Shown: positions 55,643 through 64,000 of the stretch, one piece after another
Layout of the letters: every line of letters begins with the position of its first letter
Numbering within the stretch: position 1 is the first letter of the stretch
Assembly (NCBI GenBank): GCA_016707285.1
Contig: JADJIA010000003.1
Span: forward strand, 124,001-188,000
Direction: 5' to 3'
Origin: Ignavibacteriales bacterium
GTDB lineage: Bacteria > Bacteroidota > Ignavibacteria > Ignavibacteriales > Ignavibacteriaceae
Length of the DNA stretch: 64,000 nt
The notes under the pieces: generated by a model
Seen by the model: the letters and a program-made list of their open reading frames with translations, nothing else
Told to the model about the DNA's origin: nothing
The model's database searches: none
Made by a program: the position numbers and the translations under genes

Positions 55643-55670
55643 ACCACAGAGCCCTCAGAGCACACAGAGG
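55643..55670. repeat. ACCACAGAG-type short intergenic repeat
   Basis: ACCACAGAG, CCTCAGAG and CACACAGAGG follow one another. Such degenerate C-A-C-A-G-A-G repeats are scattered in intergenic regions of many Bacteroidota-related genomes. Here it lies between the divergent gcvP and M3 peptidase genes. Confidence 0.5.
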
Positions 55671-55696
55671 GGATTAATCAGGAGGGAGAAATTTGA

Positions 55697-55704
55697 TATA
55701 TTTG
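55697..55704 (+). promoter_or_regulatory. Promoter -7 element for the M3 peptidase gene
   Basis: TATATTTG, matching TAnnTTTG, 55 bases before the start codon. No good TTTG was found 20 bases upstream. Confidence 0.35.
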
Positions 55705-55758
55705 AAGTTGAGTTTGCCGATTTGCAGACATTTTAAAAAACAATAAAACAGCAGCAAT

Positions 55759-57867
55759 ATGAAAACAGCGATATTTAGCCTTTTAATAGTGGCAATGATG
55801 TTTTTATCAAATTATGGACAAAAAAACACCGTGAACAATTCAAATAATCCATTTTTTAAGGAGTGGAAAACTCCATTTGGTACCCCCCCATTTACAGAAA
55901 TAAAACTCGAACATTACCTTCCGGGATATGAAGAGGGAATAAGACAACATGATATTGAGATTGACAAAATAGTTGCCAACAGGGAAGTGCCCAATTTCAA
56001 AAATACGATTGAGGCACTTGAACTCTCAGGTGCTCTTCTTTTTAAGGTTGACAGGACTTTCCAAAATCTCGTTTCTGTTATAACAAACAATGAAATGCAG
56101 GTACTTGCAGAGAAGTTTGCACTTATGACGGCAAAACACAGAGATGATATCTATCTGAATGAAAAACTCTTTAAGAGGATCAAAGCTGTTTACGATGCAC
56201 GCGAGAGTGAAAAACTGAACGAAGAGCAAAGCCTGCTGTTGAAGAGTTATTATCTGGATTTTGTTCGTGGAGGAGCGAATCTGAACGAAGAACAAAAAAA
56301 CAAACTCAGAGCAATTAATGAAGAGCTTTCAAAATTAAATGTTCTTTTTGGTGATAATGTTCGGAAAGAAAACGCAAAATTTTATTTAATTGTTGAAAAC
56401 AAAGCCGAACTTGCCGGTCTCTCTGATGATATGATCTCTGCTGCTGCAGTTAAAGCATCAGAAAAGGGGCTTACCGGGAAATGGGTTTTCACAATCGACA
56501 AACCGACGCTTCTGCCATTTTTACAGTTTTCAGAAAAAAGAGACCTCCGGGAAAAGATGTATAATGCGTATGTAAATCGTGGAAATAACAATGATGAACT
56601 TGATAATAAAAAAGTGCTTTCCAGGATGGTTTCACTTAGAGTTCAAAAAGCAAATTTATTGGGTTACAAAAATTATGCTGATTTTATACTTGAAAAGAAG
56701 ATGGCAAAAACCCCTGAAAATGCTTATAAGTTTTTGTATGATGTCTGGAAACCGACAGTAAAAAGAGCACAGAGTGAAGTTGATGAGATGCAAAAGATCA
56801 TTGATTTGGAAGGTGGAAAATTTAAACTCGAACCATGGGATTGGTGGTTTTATGCTGAAAAGGTGAAAAAAGCCAAATATGACATGGATGAAGAGATGCT
56901 GAGACCTTACTTCAAACTTGAAAATGTTTTGAGCGGAGTTTTTGCTGTATCGACAAAATTATTTGGGGTTCAGTTTGTTCCAAGACCTGACATTGAAGTT
57001 TACCATCCCGATGTTCGTGTATTTGAAGTTCGTGAGGCGGACGGCAAACACATTGGGATTTTATATACAGATTATTATCCGAGAGAAAGCAAAACGAATG
57101 GTGCGTGGTGCGAAAATTTCCGGTTGCAATCAAATATCAATGGTAATTTTATAGCTCCGGTAGTTTACAATGTTGGAAACTTCTCAAAACCAACCGCCGA
57201 TAAACCTGCTTTGATCAGTCTTGATGAGGTGAGAACACTTTTCCATGAGTTTGGGCATGCAATTCATTTTCTACTTGCAAAAGTAACTTACCCGGGGTCT
57301 TCATCTGTTCCTGCGGATTTTGTGGAGCTTCCATCCCAGATTATGGAGAAATGGGCTCTTCAACCGGATGTATTAAAAATGTATGCAAAACACTACACCA
57401 CCGGAGAGGTGATGCCTGACGAGTTAATTACCAAAATCAACAACGCCGGTAAATTTAACCAGGGTTTTGAGACAGGTGAATATATCTCAGCTTCAATTCT
57501 TGATTTGGACTGGCATACATTAACAGATGCGACAGAGAGAGATGTCACCCAATTTCAGAATGAGTCTCTGAAGAAGATGGGAATTCTCCCTGAATTTTTG
57601 CCGAGATATATGAGCACCAACTTCCTTCACATAGCAACATGGGGTTATGAGGCAGGATATTACAGTTACCTATGGGCTGCAGTGCTTGATGCCGATGGTT
57701 TTGAAGCTTTTGAAGAGAAGGGAATATTTGATCAAAAAACCGCTTCGGATTACAGAAAATACATCCTTGAACCTCTTGGAAGTGTTGATCTCATGGAAAA
57801 TTACAAAAAATTCCGTGGCAGAGAACCAAAAGTTGATGCGCTGCTCAGGTCAAGAGGGCTGGATTAG
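55759..57867 (+). CDS. M3 family zinc metallopeptidase (dipeptidyl carboxypeptidase-like)
   Basis: A 702-residue peptidase with the zinc site L-F-H-E-F-G-H-A-I-H near residue 497 and the downstream glutamate region D-F-V-E-L-P-S-Q. These are standard for M3A oligopeptidases of the Dcp/OpdA group, which cut short peptides. The N-terminal M-K-T-A-I-F-S-L-L-I-V-A-M-M-F-L is a signal peptide with no lipobox cysteine, so export to the periplasm is likely. Length is normal for Dcp. Confidence 0.93.
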   Translation: MKTAIFSLLIVAMMFLSNYGQKNTVNNSNNPFFKEWKTPFGTPPFTEIKLEHYLPGYEEGIRQHDIEIDKIVANREVPNFKNTIEALELSGALLFKVDRTFQNLVSVITNNEMQVLAEKFALMTAKHRDDIYLNEKLFKRIKAVYDARESEKLNEEQSLLLKSYYLDFVRGGANLNEEQKNKLRAINEELSKLNVLFGDNVRKENAKFYLIVENKAELAGLSDDMISAAAVKASEKGLTGKWVFTIDKPTLLPFLQFSEKRDLREKMYNAYVNRGNNNDELDNKKVLSRMVSLRVQKANLLGYKNYADFILEKKMAKTPENAYKFLYDVWKPTVKRAQSEVDEMQKIIDLEGGKFKLEPWDWWFYAEKVKKAKYDMDEEMLRPYFKLENVLSGVFAVSTKLFGVQFVPRPDIEVYHPDVRVFEVREADGKHIGILYTDYYPRESKTNGAWCENFRLQSNINGNFIAPVVYNVGNFSKPTADKPALISLDEVRTLFHEFGHAIHFLLAKVTYPGSSSVPADFVELPSQIMEKWALQPDVLKMYAKHYTTGEVMPDELITKINNAGKFNQGFETGEYISASILDLDWHTLTDATERDVTQFQNESLKKMGILPEFLPRYMSTNFLHIATWGYEAGYYSYLWAAVLDADGFEAFEEKGIFDQKTASDYRKYILEPLGSVDLMENYKKFRGREPKVDALLRSRGLD

Positions 57868-57910
57868 ACCAGGGGCTCCCTGATTATATCTTTGATTCCG
57901 GAGCAAAGCT

Positions 57911-58852
57911 TTAATTCAAAGAAGTTTTTGCGGTGTTGATCTCTTGCAATAATTTCTGAAAAATTTCGTGAACGGGCAGAATCTCCTTAATAAGACCGGA
58001 ACTCTGCCCGGCTTCAAATTGTCCTTCTTCATAGTTGCCTTCGAAGATGCCCATCATTTCTCGTTTTCTACCAAGAGTCTCAATTATTTCTTCTTTGGTT
58101 GCGCCTCTTTTTTCAAGATCAATGACTTTTAGTGAAAAGGGATTTTTTATCATCCTTGCAAGTCCCGCATTTCGAAGCCCAAGAATTGTCCCGTTGTCAG
58201 TTGATTCAACTACCAACTTTTTATAAAGTTCATGAGCTGATGATTCCACGGATGCGGCAAAACGGGTACCTATTTGAACACCTGAGGCACCCAAAGCCAG
58301 GCAGGCAACAATTTGACGACCATCAGCAATTCCACCGGCAGCTATCACAGGAATTTGAAGCGAATCCACCAATTGTGGGATGAGGCATAAGGTTGTAATT
58401 TCATCGGGTCCGTTATGTCCCCCGGCTTCCACACCTTCTCCAACAACCGCATCACATCCAACCTCCTGGGATTTTAGACCCTGTTTTATGTTTGAAACCA
58501 CATGAACAACAGTAGCCCCACCTGATTTTAGTCGCTCAATATGTTTTCCGGGATGACCTGCAGAAGTAAATACTATTTTAATTTTCTCTTCAATCACCAC
58601 ATCAATCAGGTCAGAAATATCCTCTCTTAATTGCGGCAGATTAACACCAAACGGTTTTGAAGTGGCTGCTTTACATTTAATTATATGTTCCCGTAGCAGG
58701 TCAGATTTCATTGATCCGGCACCGATAAGACCCAAGCCTCCACTCTCAGAAACAGCAGAAGCAAGACGCCAGCCGGAGACCCAAACCATCCCGCCGGAAA
58801 TGATTGGGTATTGGATGTTAAAAAGATTTGAGATTTTTGATTGAATTGTCAT
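57911..58852 (-). CDS. FMN-dependent nitronate monooxygenase/2-nitropropane dioxygenase-like protein
   Basis: A 313-residue TIM-barrel flavoprotein when started at the ATG at 58852; an upstream TTG start at 58960 would add residues that do not fit the family. It opens N-I-Q-Y-P-I-I-S-G-G-M and has G-L-G-L-I-G-A-G, the conserved E-G-V-E-A-G-G-H-N-G segment with the active-site histidine near residue 145, and A-A-G-G-I-A-D-G and G-A-S-G-V-Q-I-G-T-R-F for FMN phosphate binding. Members oxidise nitronates; close relatives include the FabK enoyl-ACP reductases, so that alternative should be kept, although its locus is not with the fab genes. Confidence 0.87.
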   Translation of the reverse strand: MTIQSKISNLFNIQYPIISGGMVWVSGWRLASAVSESGGLGLIGAGSMKSDLLREHIIKCKAATSKPFGVNLPQLREDISDLIDVVIEEKIKIVFTSAGHPGKHIERLKSGGATVVHVVSNIKQGLKSQEVGCDAVVGEGVEAGGHNGPDEITTLCLIPQLVDSLQIPVIAAGGIADGRQIVACLALGASGVQIGTRFAASVESSAHELYKKLVVESTDNGTILGLRNAGLARMIKNPFSLKVIDLEKRGATKEEIIETLGRKREMMGIFEGNYEEGQFEAGQSSGLIKEILPVHEIFQKLLQEINTAKTSLN

Positions 58853-58964
58853 TTTTTTTCGAGGAATTTTACGAAATTTATTTGGTAAAATAATATTAAT
58901 TCTCAAATACGAGGATATCATCGTTTTCAACTCTCTCACTTCATTCCTTAAAAAGCCCAAATTC

Positions 58965-60304
58965 TTGACCCAAAAGGATAACCATATCTATTTGATATTA
59001 ATTCTGGCTCTTGGTTTAAGGCTGGGAGCTTTTATATCGTTTCAGCCCTGGGATGAAAATATAGTCAGTGGTAAACTTCTGCTCACAGATGGTGCTTCAT
59101 ACCAAAATATGGCATTAGGCATGATGGAAGGATATGATAATGGAGAGACATTTTGGGCACCCGGGTTTCCTGCGTTTTTGGCTGCTGTCTATTCAATCTT
59201 TGGGGTGAAACCATGGGTTGAACTTTTCTTAAACTGCTTCATCTCAACATTTTCAGTTGTTTTGTTATATCAAATCACGAAAAAACTGTTCACAGAAAAA
59301 ATTGCTCTTTTTCGACACTTCTTTTAGCAATAGAACCTCATCAGATAGTTTACACTCAAACATTATTTAGTGAAAATTTATTCATCCCATTGTTACTTCT
59401 CTTTTTCCTTTTCTTCTTACGATATTTAACGGAACATAAACCGCAATTATTAGTTGTGGCAGCGGTATTTCTGGGTCTTTCGATGTACTTCAGACCTGCA
59501 GCAAATTTCCTTTTTATCCCTGTTGTCATTTCGCTCTTTCTTTATTTGAAAGTAACCTGGATTGAAAAGACAAAGAGTGTCCTGCTATTTTTATGTTTCC
59601 TTTTAATCACATTATCCCCATGGTTGATTCGAAATTATAAGTTGTATGATCATTTTGGTTTATCAACCAATGGTGGGTACAATTTACTCTACATTTTTGT
59701 TGGATCAATCTATAACAATCAATATCAAATGCATCCTGACTCAACACACAAGATGCTTCAAGATAAAGTCAAGGACGCGGGTGGATCAGATATCAAAAAT
59801 CCATTTATACTTGACAAAACCGAAAAAAGTGTTGCTTTTAAGTTGATTAAGCAAGAACCTGTAAAATTTATTCAAAATTACTTTTCGGGTTGTGTGAACA
59901 TCTATACTTCCTTATCATCTTATCAGATATCCTCAATACTGGGGTTGGAGGGGACTTCTGTGCTGGGTAAAAACCGTTATGGTGTGTCACAATTTTCACA
60001 AATAGGTTACTTTTTGGAGGACAGGAAAATTGGGACATTAATTGCCAGTGGTTCGGTGATGATCTTTCTTATAATATCCTATTTATTGGCAGTTGTTGGT
60101 TCATGGAAGCTTTATTTAGATGGCAGGATCAAGGAATTGGTGATGCTCCTGGGTATGATTATATATTTTACCCTGGTAGTTGGGACGCTGGGCAGTAGTG
60201 CCCGATTTAAACTTCCAATAACTCCATTCTATTTGGTTTTATCGGCGTATGGTATCAACTACCTAATCGGAAAATGGAAACAAAAGAAAGGTTTGCTGAA
60301 TTAA
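58965..60304 (+). pseudogene. GT39/ArnT-like membrane glycosyltransferase, one frameshift
   Basis: Two frames (58965-59327 and onward to 60304) make one protein of about 446 residues with about ten transmembrane helices. The first periplasmic loop holds L-L-T-D-G-A-S-Y-Q-N-M-A and W-A-P-G-F-P-A-F-L-A, as in PMT/ArnT-type enzymes that use lipid-linked sugars. Adding one T to the five-T run at about 59308-59312 gives A-L-F-S-T-L-L-L-A-I-E-P-H-Q and a continuous frame. The start appears to be TTG at 58965. The C-terminal hydrophobic segments end Y-L-I-G-K-W-K-Q-K-K. Its substrate is unknown. Confidence 0.8.
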
Positions 60305-60411
60305 AGGGATTGAGTACTATCTAAACTCATTCAACTGGACTTCTAACCTCACTTTGCTTGAAAATTTGCCCTGTTCACAGATCACAAATAATATAAGCTG
60401 TTTGTTTCAAA

Positions 60412-60442
60412 TTGTTTACGAGCAGAAAATTAAATATCTTTG
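60412..60442 (+). promoter_or_regulatory. Promoter of the nucleotidyltransferase-metK-ahcY group
   Basis: TTG, exactly 20 bases, then TATCTTTG (60435-60442), matching the TAnnTTTG consensus; 24 bases before the start codon at 60467. Confidence 0.6.
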
Positions 60443-60466
60443 TTGTTCACTTAAAAAAAATTCTTA

Positions 60467-61444
60467 ATGAGAGCAATAATACCGGTTGCCGGAATTGGCA
60501 GTCGATTAAAACCACACACTAATACCATTCCTAAAGTTCTGCTTACTGTTGGTGATAAACCGATTCTTGGGCATATTTTGCAAAAACTTCTTGATTCAGG
60601 GATCAAAGAGGCAACTTTTGTTACCGGTCACCTCGGCGGAATGATAAAACAGTATGTTGAAAAGAACTTCCCTGAGATGGATTCTATTTTCGTTGAGCAA
60701 AAAAAACAAGAGGGTTTGGGGCATGCAATTTATCAGGCTGCTCATACTTTTGGAAACGATGAGATATTCATAATTCTCGGGGATACAATTTTTGATGTGG
60801 ATTTGGATGCCGTAATAGCACTCGGTGCAAATGCTCTCGGATTAAAATATGTTGATGACCCCAAAAGATTTGGTGTAGCCATAATCGAAAATGGAAAAAT
60901 CAAACAGCTCGTTGAAAAACCTGAAGTTCCCCCCTCCAACATGGCAATTGTTGGTTTGTATTACATCAAAAATTCACAGAAACTTGCTGAATGCTTGCGG
61001 TCAAATATTGAGAACAACCGAAGAACAAGGGGTGAGTTTCAGCTGACCGATGCATTACAAATGATGCTTGATCAGGGAGAAGAGATGGTACCCTTTACTG
61101 TGGATGGCTGGTACGATTGTGGTAAACCGGAAACTTTATTGGAAACAAACAGGTTCTTATTATCAAAGCATCATGATTCGAATGGCAGTGGAAAAGTTGT
61201 GATAAATCCTCCATGTTATATCCATTCATCGGCTTTGATTGAAAATTCGGTTGTTGGTCCGTTTGTGACCGTTTCTGAAGGGGTAAAAATCACTGATTCG
61301 GTGGTTAAAAATTCGATAATAGGCCCACATGCAGAAGTGGTGCGCTGCATCTTTGAGGATTCACTTATTGGCGCCAATTCATTTTTACGCGGAAAATTCA
61401 CGAGGGTTAACACCGGTGATTCTTCCGAAATTGATTTTAATTAA
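60467..61444 (+). CDS. NDP-sugar nucleotidyltransferase (RfbA/GlmU-like) with beta-helix tail
   Basis: A 325-residue enzyme joining a nucleoside triphosphate to a sugar 1-phosphate. The start reads I-I-P-V-A-G-I-G-S-R-L-K-P-H-T, the nucleotide-binding loop, with the K-V-L-L lysine following. Metal-binding and sugar-contact positions L-G-D-T-I-F-D and V-E-K-P-E-V-P are present. Residues about 250-320 show left-handed beta-helix repeats (V-G-P-F-V-T-V, I-G-P-H-A-E-V, I-G-A-N-S-F-L). The sugar cannot be told from sequence; glucose or a glucose analogue with dTTP or UTP is most likely. Confidence 0.9.
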   Translation: MRAIIPVAGIGSRLKPHTNTIPKVLLTVGDKPILGHILQKLLDSGIKEATFVTGHLGGMIKQYVEKNFPEMDSIFVEQKKQEGLGHAIYQAAHTFGNDEIFIILGDTIFDVDLDAVIALGANALGLKYVDDPKRFGVAIIENGKIKQLVEKPEVPPSNMAIVGLYYIKNSQKLAECLRSNIENNRRTRGEFQLTDALQMMLDQGEEMVPFTVDGWYDCGKPETLLETNRFLLSKHHDSNGSGKVVINPPCYIHSSALIENSVVGPFVTVSEGVKITDSVVKNSIIGPHAEVVRCIFEDSLIGANSFLRGKFTRVNTGDSSEIDFN

Positions 61445-61467
61445 TTAGAATAACAAGGAAACCATAG

Positions 61468-62613
61468 ATGTCATTTTATTTCACATCTGAATCTGTGTCC
61501 GAAGGGCACCCCGATAAATTGTGTGATGCTATTTCTGATGCGGTTCTTGACGCGATTTACGCTCAGGATCCAAACTCAAGAGTGGCTTGCGAAACTTATG
61601 CTACCACAGGGTTGGTAGTAGTTGGTGGCGAGATAACCACAAACGCGTATATCGATCTTAACAAAGTTGTAAGACAGACGATTGAAGAAATAGGATATAC
61701 CAAATCAGAATACAAATTTGCCGCTGAAAGTGTTGGAATTGTAAATGTTATGCACGAACAATCTCGCGACATCGCGATGGGTGTTGATACCGGTGGAGCT
61801 GGTGACCAGGGTATCATGTTCGGATTTGCATGTGATCAAACGGAAGAATTAATGCCATTACCGATTGTCCTTTCTCATAAACTCGTTGCAAAACTTGCCG
61901 AGATAAGAAAAGCCAACAACGGAATGATGAGCTGGTTGAGACCTGATTCAAAATCGCAGGTGACAGTTGAGTATTCTGACGATAAAACACCACTTCGTGT
62001 TGATGCTGTTGTAATATCAACTCAGCACGACAGTGATGTAAGCCAGGAAACGATAAAAAAAGAGGTTATGGAGCATGTGATTAAAACGGTAATCCCTGCA
62101 AACCTTCTCGATGAAAACACAAAATTTCACATCAACCCAACCGGCAGATTTGAAATTGGTGGACCACATGGTGACACCGGGCTAACGGGAAGAAAGATTA
62201 TCGTTGACACCTACGGAGGATGGGCTCCTCATGGTGGTGGTGCCTTCTCCGGAAAAGATCCTTCAAAAGTGGACAGAAGTGCAACATATGCAGCCCGTCA
62301 CATCGCTAAAAATGTTGTAGCTGCCGGACTTGCAAAAGAGTGCCTTATCCAGGTCGCTTATGCAATTGGTGTTGCTGAGCCGGTTTCAATTTTTGTTGAT
62401 ACCTTCGGTACAGGGAAAATTGCTGACAAAGCCATTGCAAATATGATCGCAAAAGAAGTTGATCTTACACCTAAAGGAATAATTGAGAGACTTCAGCTGA
62501 GAAGACCTGTTTACAGAGCAACCGCTGCATATGGTCATTTTGGTAGAAGTGGAGACGGTTTCACATGGGAGAAACTTGATCTCGTTGATGCATTTAAAAA
62601 ATACAATAATTAA
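61468..62613 (+). CDS. metK: S-adenosylmethionine synthetase
   Basis: A 381-residue enzyme making SAM from ATP and methionine. It shows E-G-H-P-D-K-L-C-D near the start, G-A-G-D-Q-G-I-M-F-G near residue 112, and the loop G-G-G-A-F-S-G-K-D near residue 258. It follows the nucleotidyltransferase gene by 23 bases and precedes ahcY by 38. The gap upstream shows no SAM-riboswitch-like structure. Confidence 0.97.
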   Translation: MSFYFTSESVSEGHPDKLCDAISDAVLDAIYAQDPNSRVACETYATTGLVVVGGEITTNAYIDLNKVVRQTIEEIGYTKSEYKFAAESVGIVNVMHEQSRDIAMGVDTGGAGDQGIMFGFACDQTEELMPLPIVLSHKLVAKLAEIRKANNGMMSWLRPDSKSQVTVEYSDDKTPLRVDAVVISTQHDSDVSQETIKKEVMEHVIKTVIPANLLDENTKFHINPTGRFEIGGPHGDTGLTGRKIIVDTYGGWAPHGGGAFSGKDPSKVDRSATYAARHIAKNVVAAGLAKECLIQVAYAIGVAEPVSIFVDTFGTGKIADKAIANMIAKEVDLTPKGIIERLQLRRPVYRATAAYGHFGRSGDGFTWEKLDLVDAFKKYNN

Positions 62614-62651
62614 TAGTTAACAAGAATTTTAGAATTCAGGAGTTATATTTA

Positions 62652-63929
62652 ATGGACCACAAACAAGGACATTACAAAGTAAGAGACATTTCTCTTGCCG
62701 AACAGGGAAGAATGAAAATCGAATGGGCAGAATCAAGAATGCCTGTTATGATGCAGATCAGAAAAGAAGTTGCAGTTACAAAACCGCTTGCAGGCTATAA
62801 AATTGCCGGCTGTCTTCATGTAACAAAAGAAACCGCAGTACTCATCGAAACTCTCTCCGCTGCCGGAGCACAGGTTTCATGGAGTGGTTGTAACCCTCTT
62901 TCAACTCAGGATGACATCGCAGCCGCTCTTGCAGCTGCAGGTCAAGAAATTTATGCATGGCATGGAATGAATGTTGAAGAGTTCTACTGGTGTATAGAGA
63001 GAACCCTTGACATGAAACCAAACCTGACACTTGATGATGGTGCTGATCTTATCTTCACTGTACACAACAAATTCCCCGAACTTATCCCAACCATCATTGG
63101 TGGAACAGAAGAAACAACCACCGGTGTTCACAGACTTAGAGCAATGGCTGATGCAGGTGCACTTAAATATCCTGTTATCGCTGTTAATGATGCTGAAACA
63201 AAATGGGATTTTGATAATGTTTACGGAACCGGACAGTCTTCACTCGACGGTATTCTCAGAGCAACCTCTATCCTTCTCGCAGGTAAAAATTTCGTTGTAG
63301 CCGGTTACGGTCACTGCGGAAGTGGCGTTGCAAGAAGAGCCCAGGGCATGGGATGTAATGTTATCGCAACTGAAGTTAAAGCAACTGCAGCTCTTAAAGC
63401 TACCCTTGAAGGTATGAGAGTTATGAAAATGGATGATGCCGCTGCTATCGGTGATGTATTCATTACCGCTACAGGAATCAAAGACATCATTGTTAAAAGA
63501 CACTTTGAAGCAATGAAAGATGGAGCAATCATTTGCAACACCGGTCATTATGATTGCGAAATCAACATTGATGATCTTGAAGCTCTCGCAGTTTCAAAAA
63601 GAACAGTTCGTCCGAACAACGAAGAATATACCCTTGCTGATGGCAGAAAGATATATCTTCTAGCTCAGGGCAGACTTGTAAATCTTGCTGCTGCTGAAGG
63701 TCACCCTTCAGAAGTGATGGATATGTCATTCGCAAATCAGTTTATGTCTCAGGTTCGTCTGGCAAATGAACACAAAGCCGGCAACAAACTTGATAATAAG
63801 GTATATGACATTCCTGAATCACAGGATCAGCATATCGCCGGTATTAAACTTGCAACTCAGGGTTATGCTATTGATACTCTTACTCCGGAACAAGTTGAAT
63901 ACATGGATGATTATTCTGCAGGAACCTGA
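62652..63929 (+). CDS. ahcY: Adenosylhomocysteinase
   Basis: A 425-residue NAD+-dependent enzyme splitting S-adenosylhomocysteine to adenosine and homocysteine, completing the methyl cycle with metK. Visible: A-E-S-R-M-P-V-M near residue 28, the N-D-A-E-T-K-W-D-F-D-N-V-Y-G-T-G-Q-S substrate/NAD segment, and the cofactor motif G-Y-G-H-C-G-S-G-V-A near residue 220. It closes with the usual Lys/Tyr-type C-terminus contacting the neighbouring subunit's NAD. GGAG lies about 12 bases before the ATG. Confidence 0.96.
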   Translation: MDHKQGHYKVRDISLAEQGRMKIEWAESRMPVMMQIRKEVAVTKPLAGYKIAGCLHVTKETAVLIETLSAAGAQVSWSGCNPLSTQDDIAAALAAAGQEIYAWHGMNVEEFYWCIERTLDMKPNLTLDDGADLIFTVHNKFPELIPTIIGGTEETTTGVHRLRAMADAGALKYPVIAVNDAETKWDFDNVYGTGQSSLDGILRATSILLAGKNFVVAGYGHCGSGVARRAQGMGCNVIATEVKATAALKATLEGMRVMKMDDAAAIGDVFITATGIKDIIVKRHFEAMKDGAIICNTGHYDCEINIDDLEALAVSKRTVRPNNEEYTLADGRKIYLLAQGRLVNLAAAEGHPSEVMDMSFANQFMSQVRLANEHKAGNKLDNKVYDIPESQDQHIAGIKLATQGYAIDTLTPEQVEYMDDYSAGT

Positions 63930-63937
63930 TCTTTTTT

Positions 63938-63968
63938 TAGGTATTAAGTATTAATTATCAGGTATTAT
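63938..63968. repeat. AT-rich short repeat after ahcY (copy of 46257-46290)
   Basis: TAGGTATTAAGTATTAATTATCAGGTATTA, in two short halves around TTAATTA, again right after a stop codon and a seven-T run (63932-63938). Confidence 0.55.
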
Positions 63969-64000
63969 GGTTTTTCAATCTGAATGATTTGATACTGAAG

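Noticed and set aside
62614..62651. SAM or SAH riboswitch before metK/ahcY
   Set aside because: The gaps before metK (23 bases) and ahcY (38 bases) are too short, and no such fold is seen upstream of the nucleotidyltransferase gene.
1..64000. tRNA, rRNA, insertion sequence or prophage genes
   Set aside because: No transposase-like or integrase-like protein, terminal inverted repeats, rRNA core sequence or tRNA T-loop with an acceptor pair was found on reading the gaps, although a covariance-model scan could not be run.

Overview
The window (64 kb, about 40% GC by eye) looks like chromosome of a Gram-negative bacterium of the Bacteroidota/Chlorobi/Ignavibacteriota assemblage, most likely an Ignavibacteria-type organism. 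Grounds: large secreted proteins ending in type IX secretion (T9SS) type A sorting domains with the N-Y-P-N-P-F-N signature; a DUF3098 protein; promoters of the form TTG-N20-TAnnTTTG rather than TTGACA/TATAAT; an outer-membrane/O-antigen gene set; and a BamA/TamA-like porin-fold protein. No rRNA, tRNA, CRISPR array, transposase or prophage gene was recognised.

Layout. (1) 0-16.6 kb: a membrane acyltransferase-like gene, then five tandem T9SS-exported beta-propeller (Asp-box/Ycf48-like) genes in an alternating A-B-A-B-A order; the last A gene carries a B-type sorting domain, as if a third B gene had been deleted by recombination. (2) 16.6-23.5 kb, minus strand: YceD-rpmF-plsX-fabH-fabD-fabG-acpP-fabF-rnc, a classic phospholipid/fatty-acid synthesis operon with a promoter visible upstream. 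(3) 23.5-27.6 kb: an accessory island with a DUF1801 protein, a lipoprotein, and a two-gene unit (archaeal-type ATPase plus a protein that appears to join a catalytically dead Lon-protease fold to a Csx3-like domain) behind a palindromic operator. This is the most novel-looking locus. (4) 27.7-39.7 kb: a DprE1/DprE2 pair followed by an O-antigen/capsule cluster (aminotransferase, Wzz, Wzy/WaaL-type ligase, Wzx flippase, glycosyltransferases, acetyltransferase, methyltransferases). (5) 39.9-46.3 kb: prs, rplY/ctc, pth, hppA, rpsF, ssb, rpsR, rplI. (6) 46.5-55.6 kb, minus strand: rpmB, an MlaF-type ABC ATPase, dprA, a lone EutN/CcmL microcompartment vertex protein, DUF3098, a small unknown, RNase H, a small unknown, a BamA-like protein, a CoA-binding protein and gcvP. 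(7) 55.7-64 kb: M3 peptidase, nitronate monooxygenase-like protein, a GT39-like membrane glycosyltransferase, an NDP-sugar nucleotidyltransferase, metK and ahcY (activated methyl cycle).

A caution on sequence quality: reading frames break repeatedly between about 34.3 and 46.0 kb, very densely from 40.2 to 43.5 kb, in genes that should be indispensable (prs, pth, rpsF, rpsR, rplI). The breaks are single-base, many of them in short homopolymers, so I read them as consensus errors and annotate whole genes across them. Isolated breaks elsewhere (12.49, 27.14 and 59.31 kb) are of the same type. Entries labelled pseudogene below mean 'open reading frame interrupted in this sequence', not necessarily dead genes.
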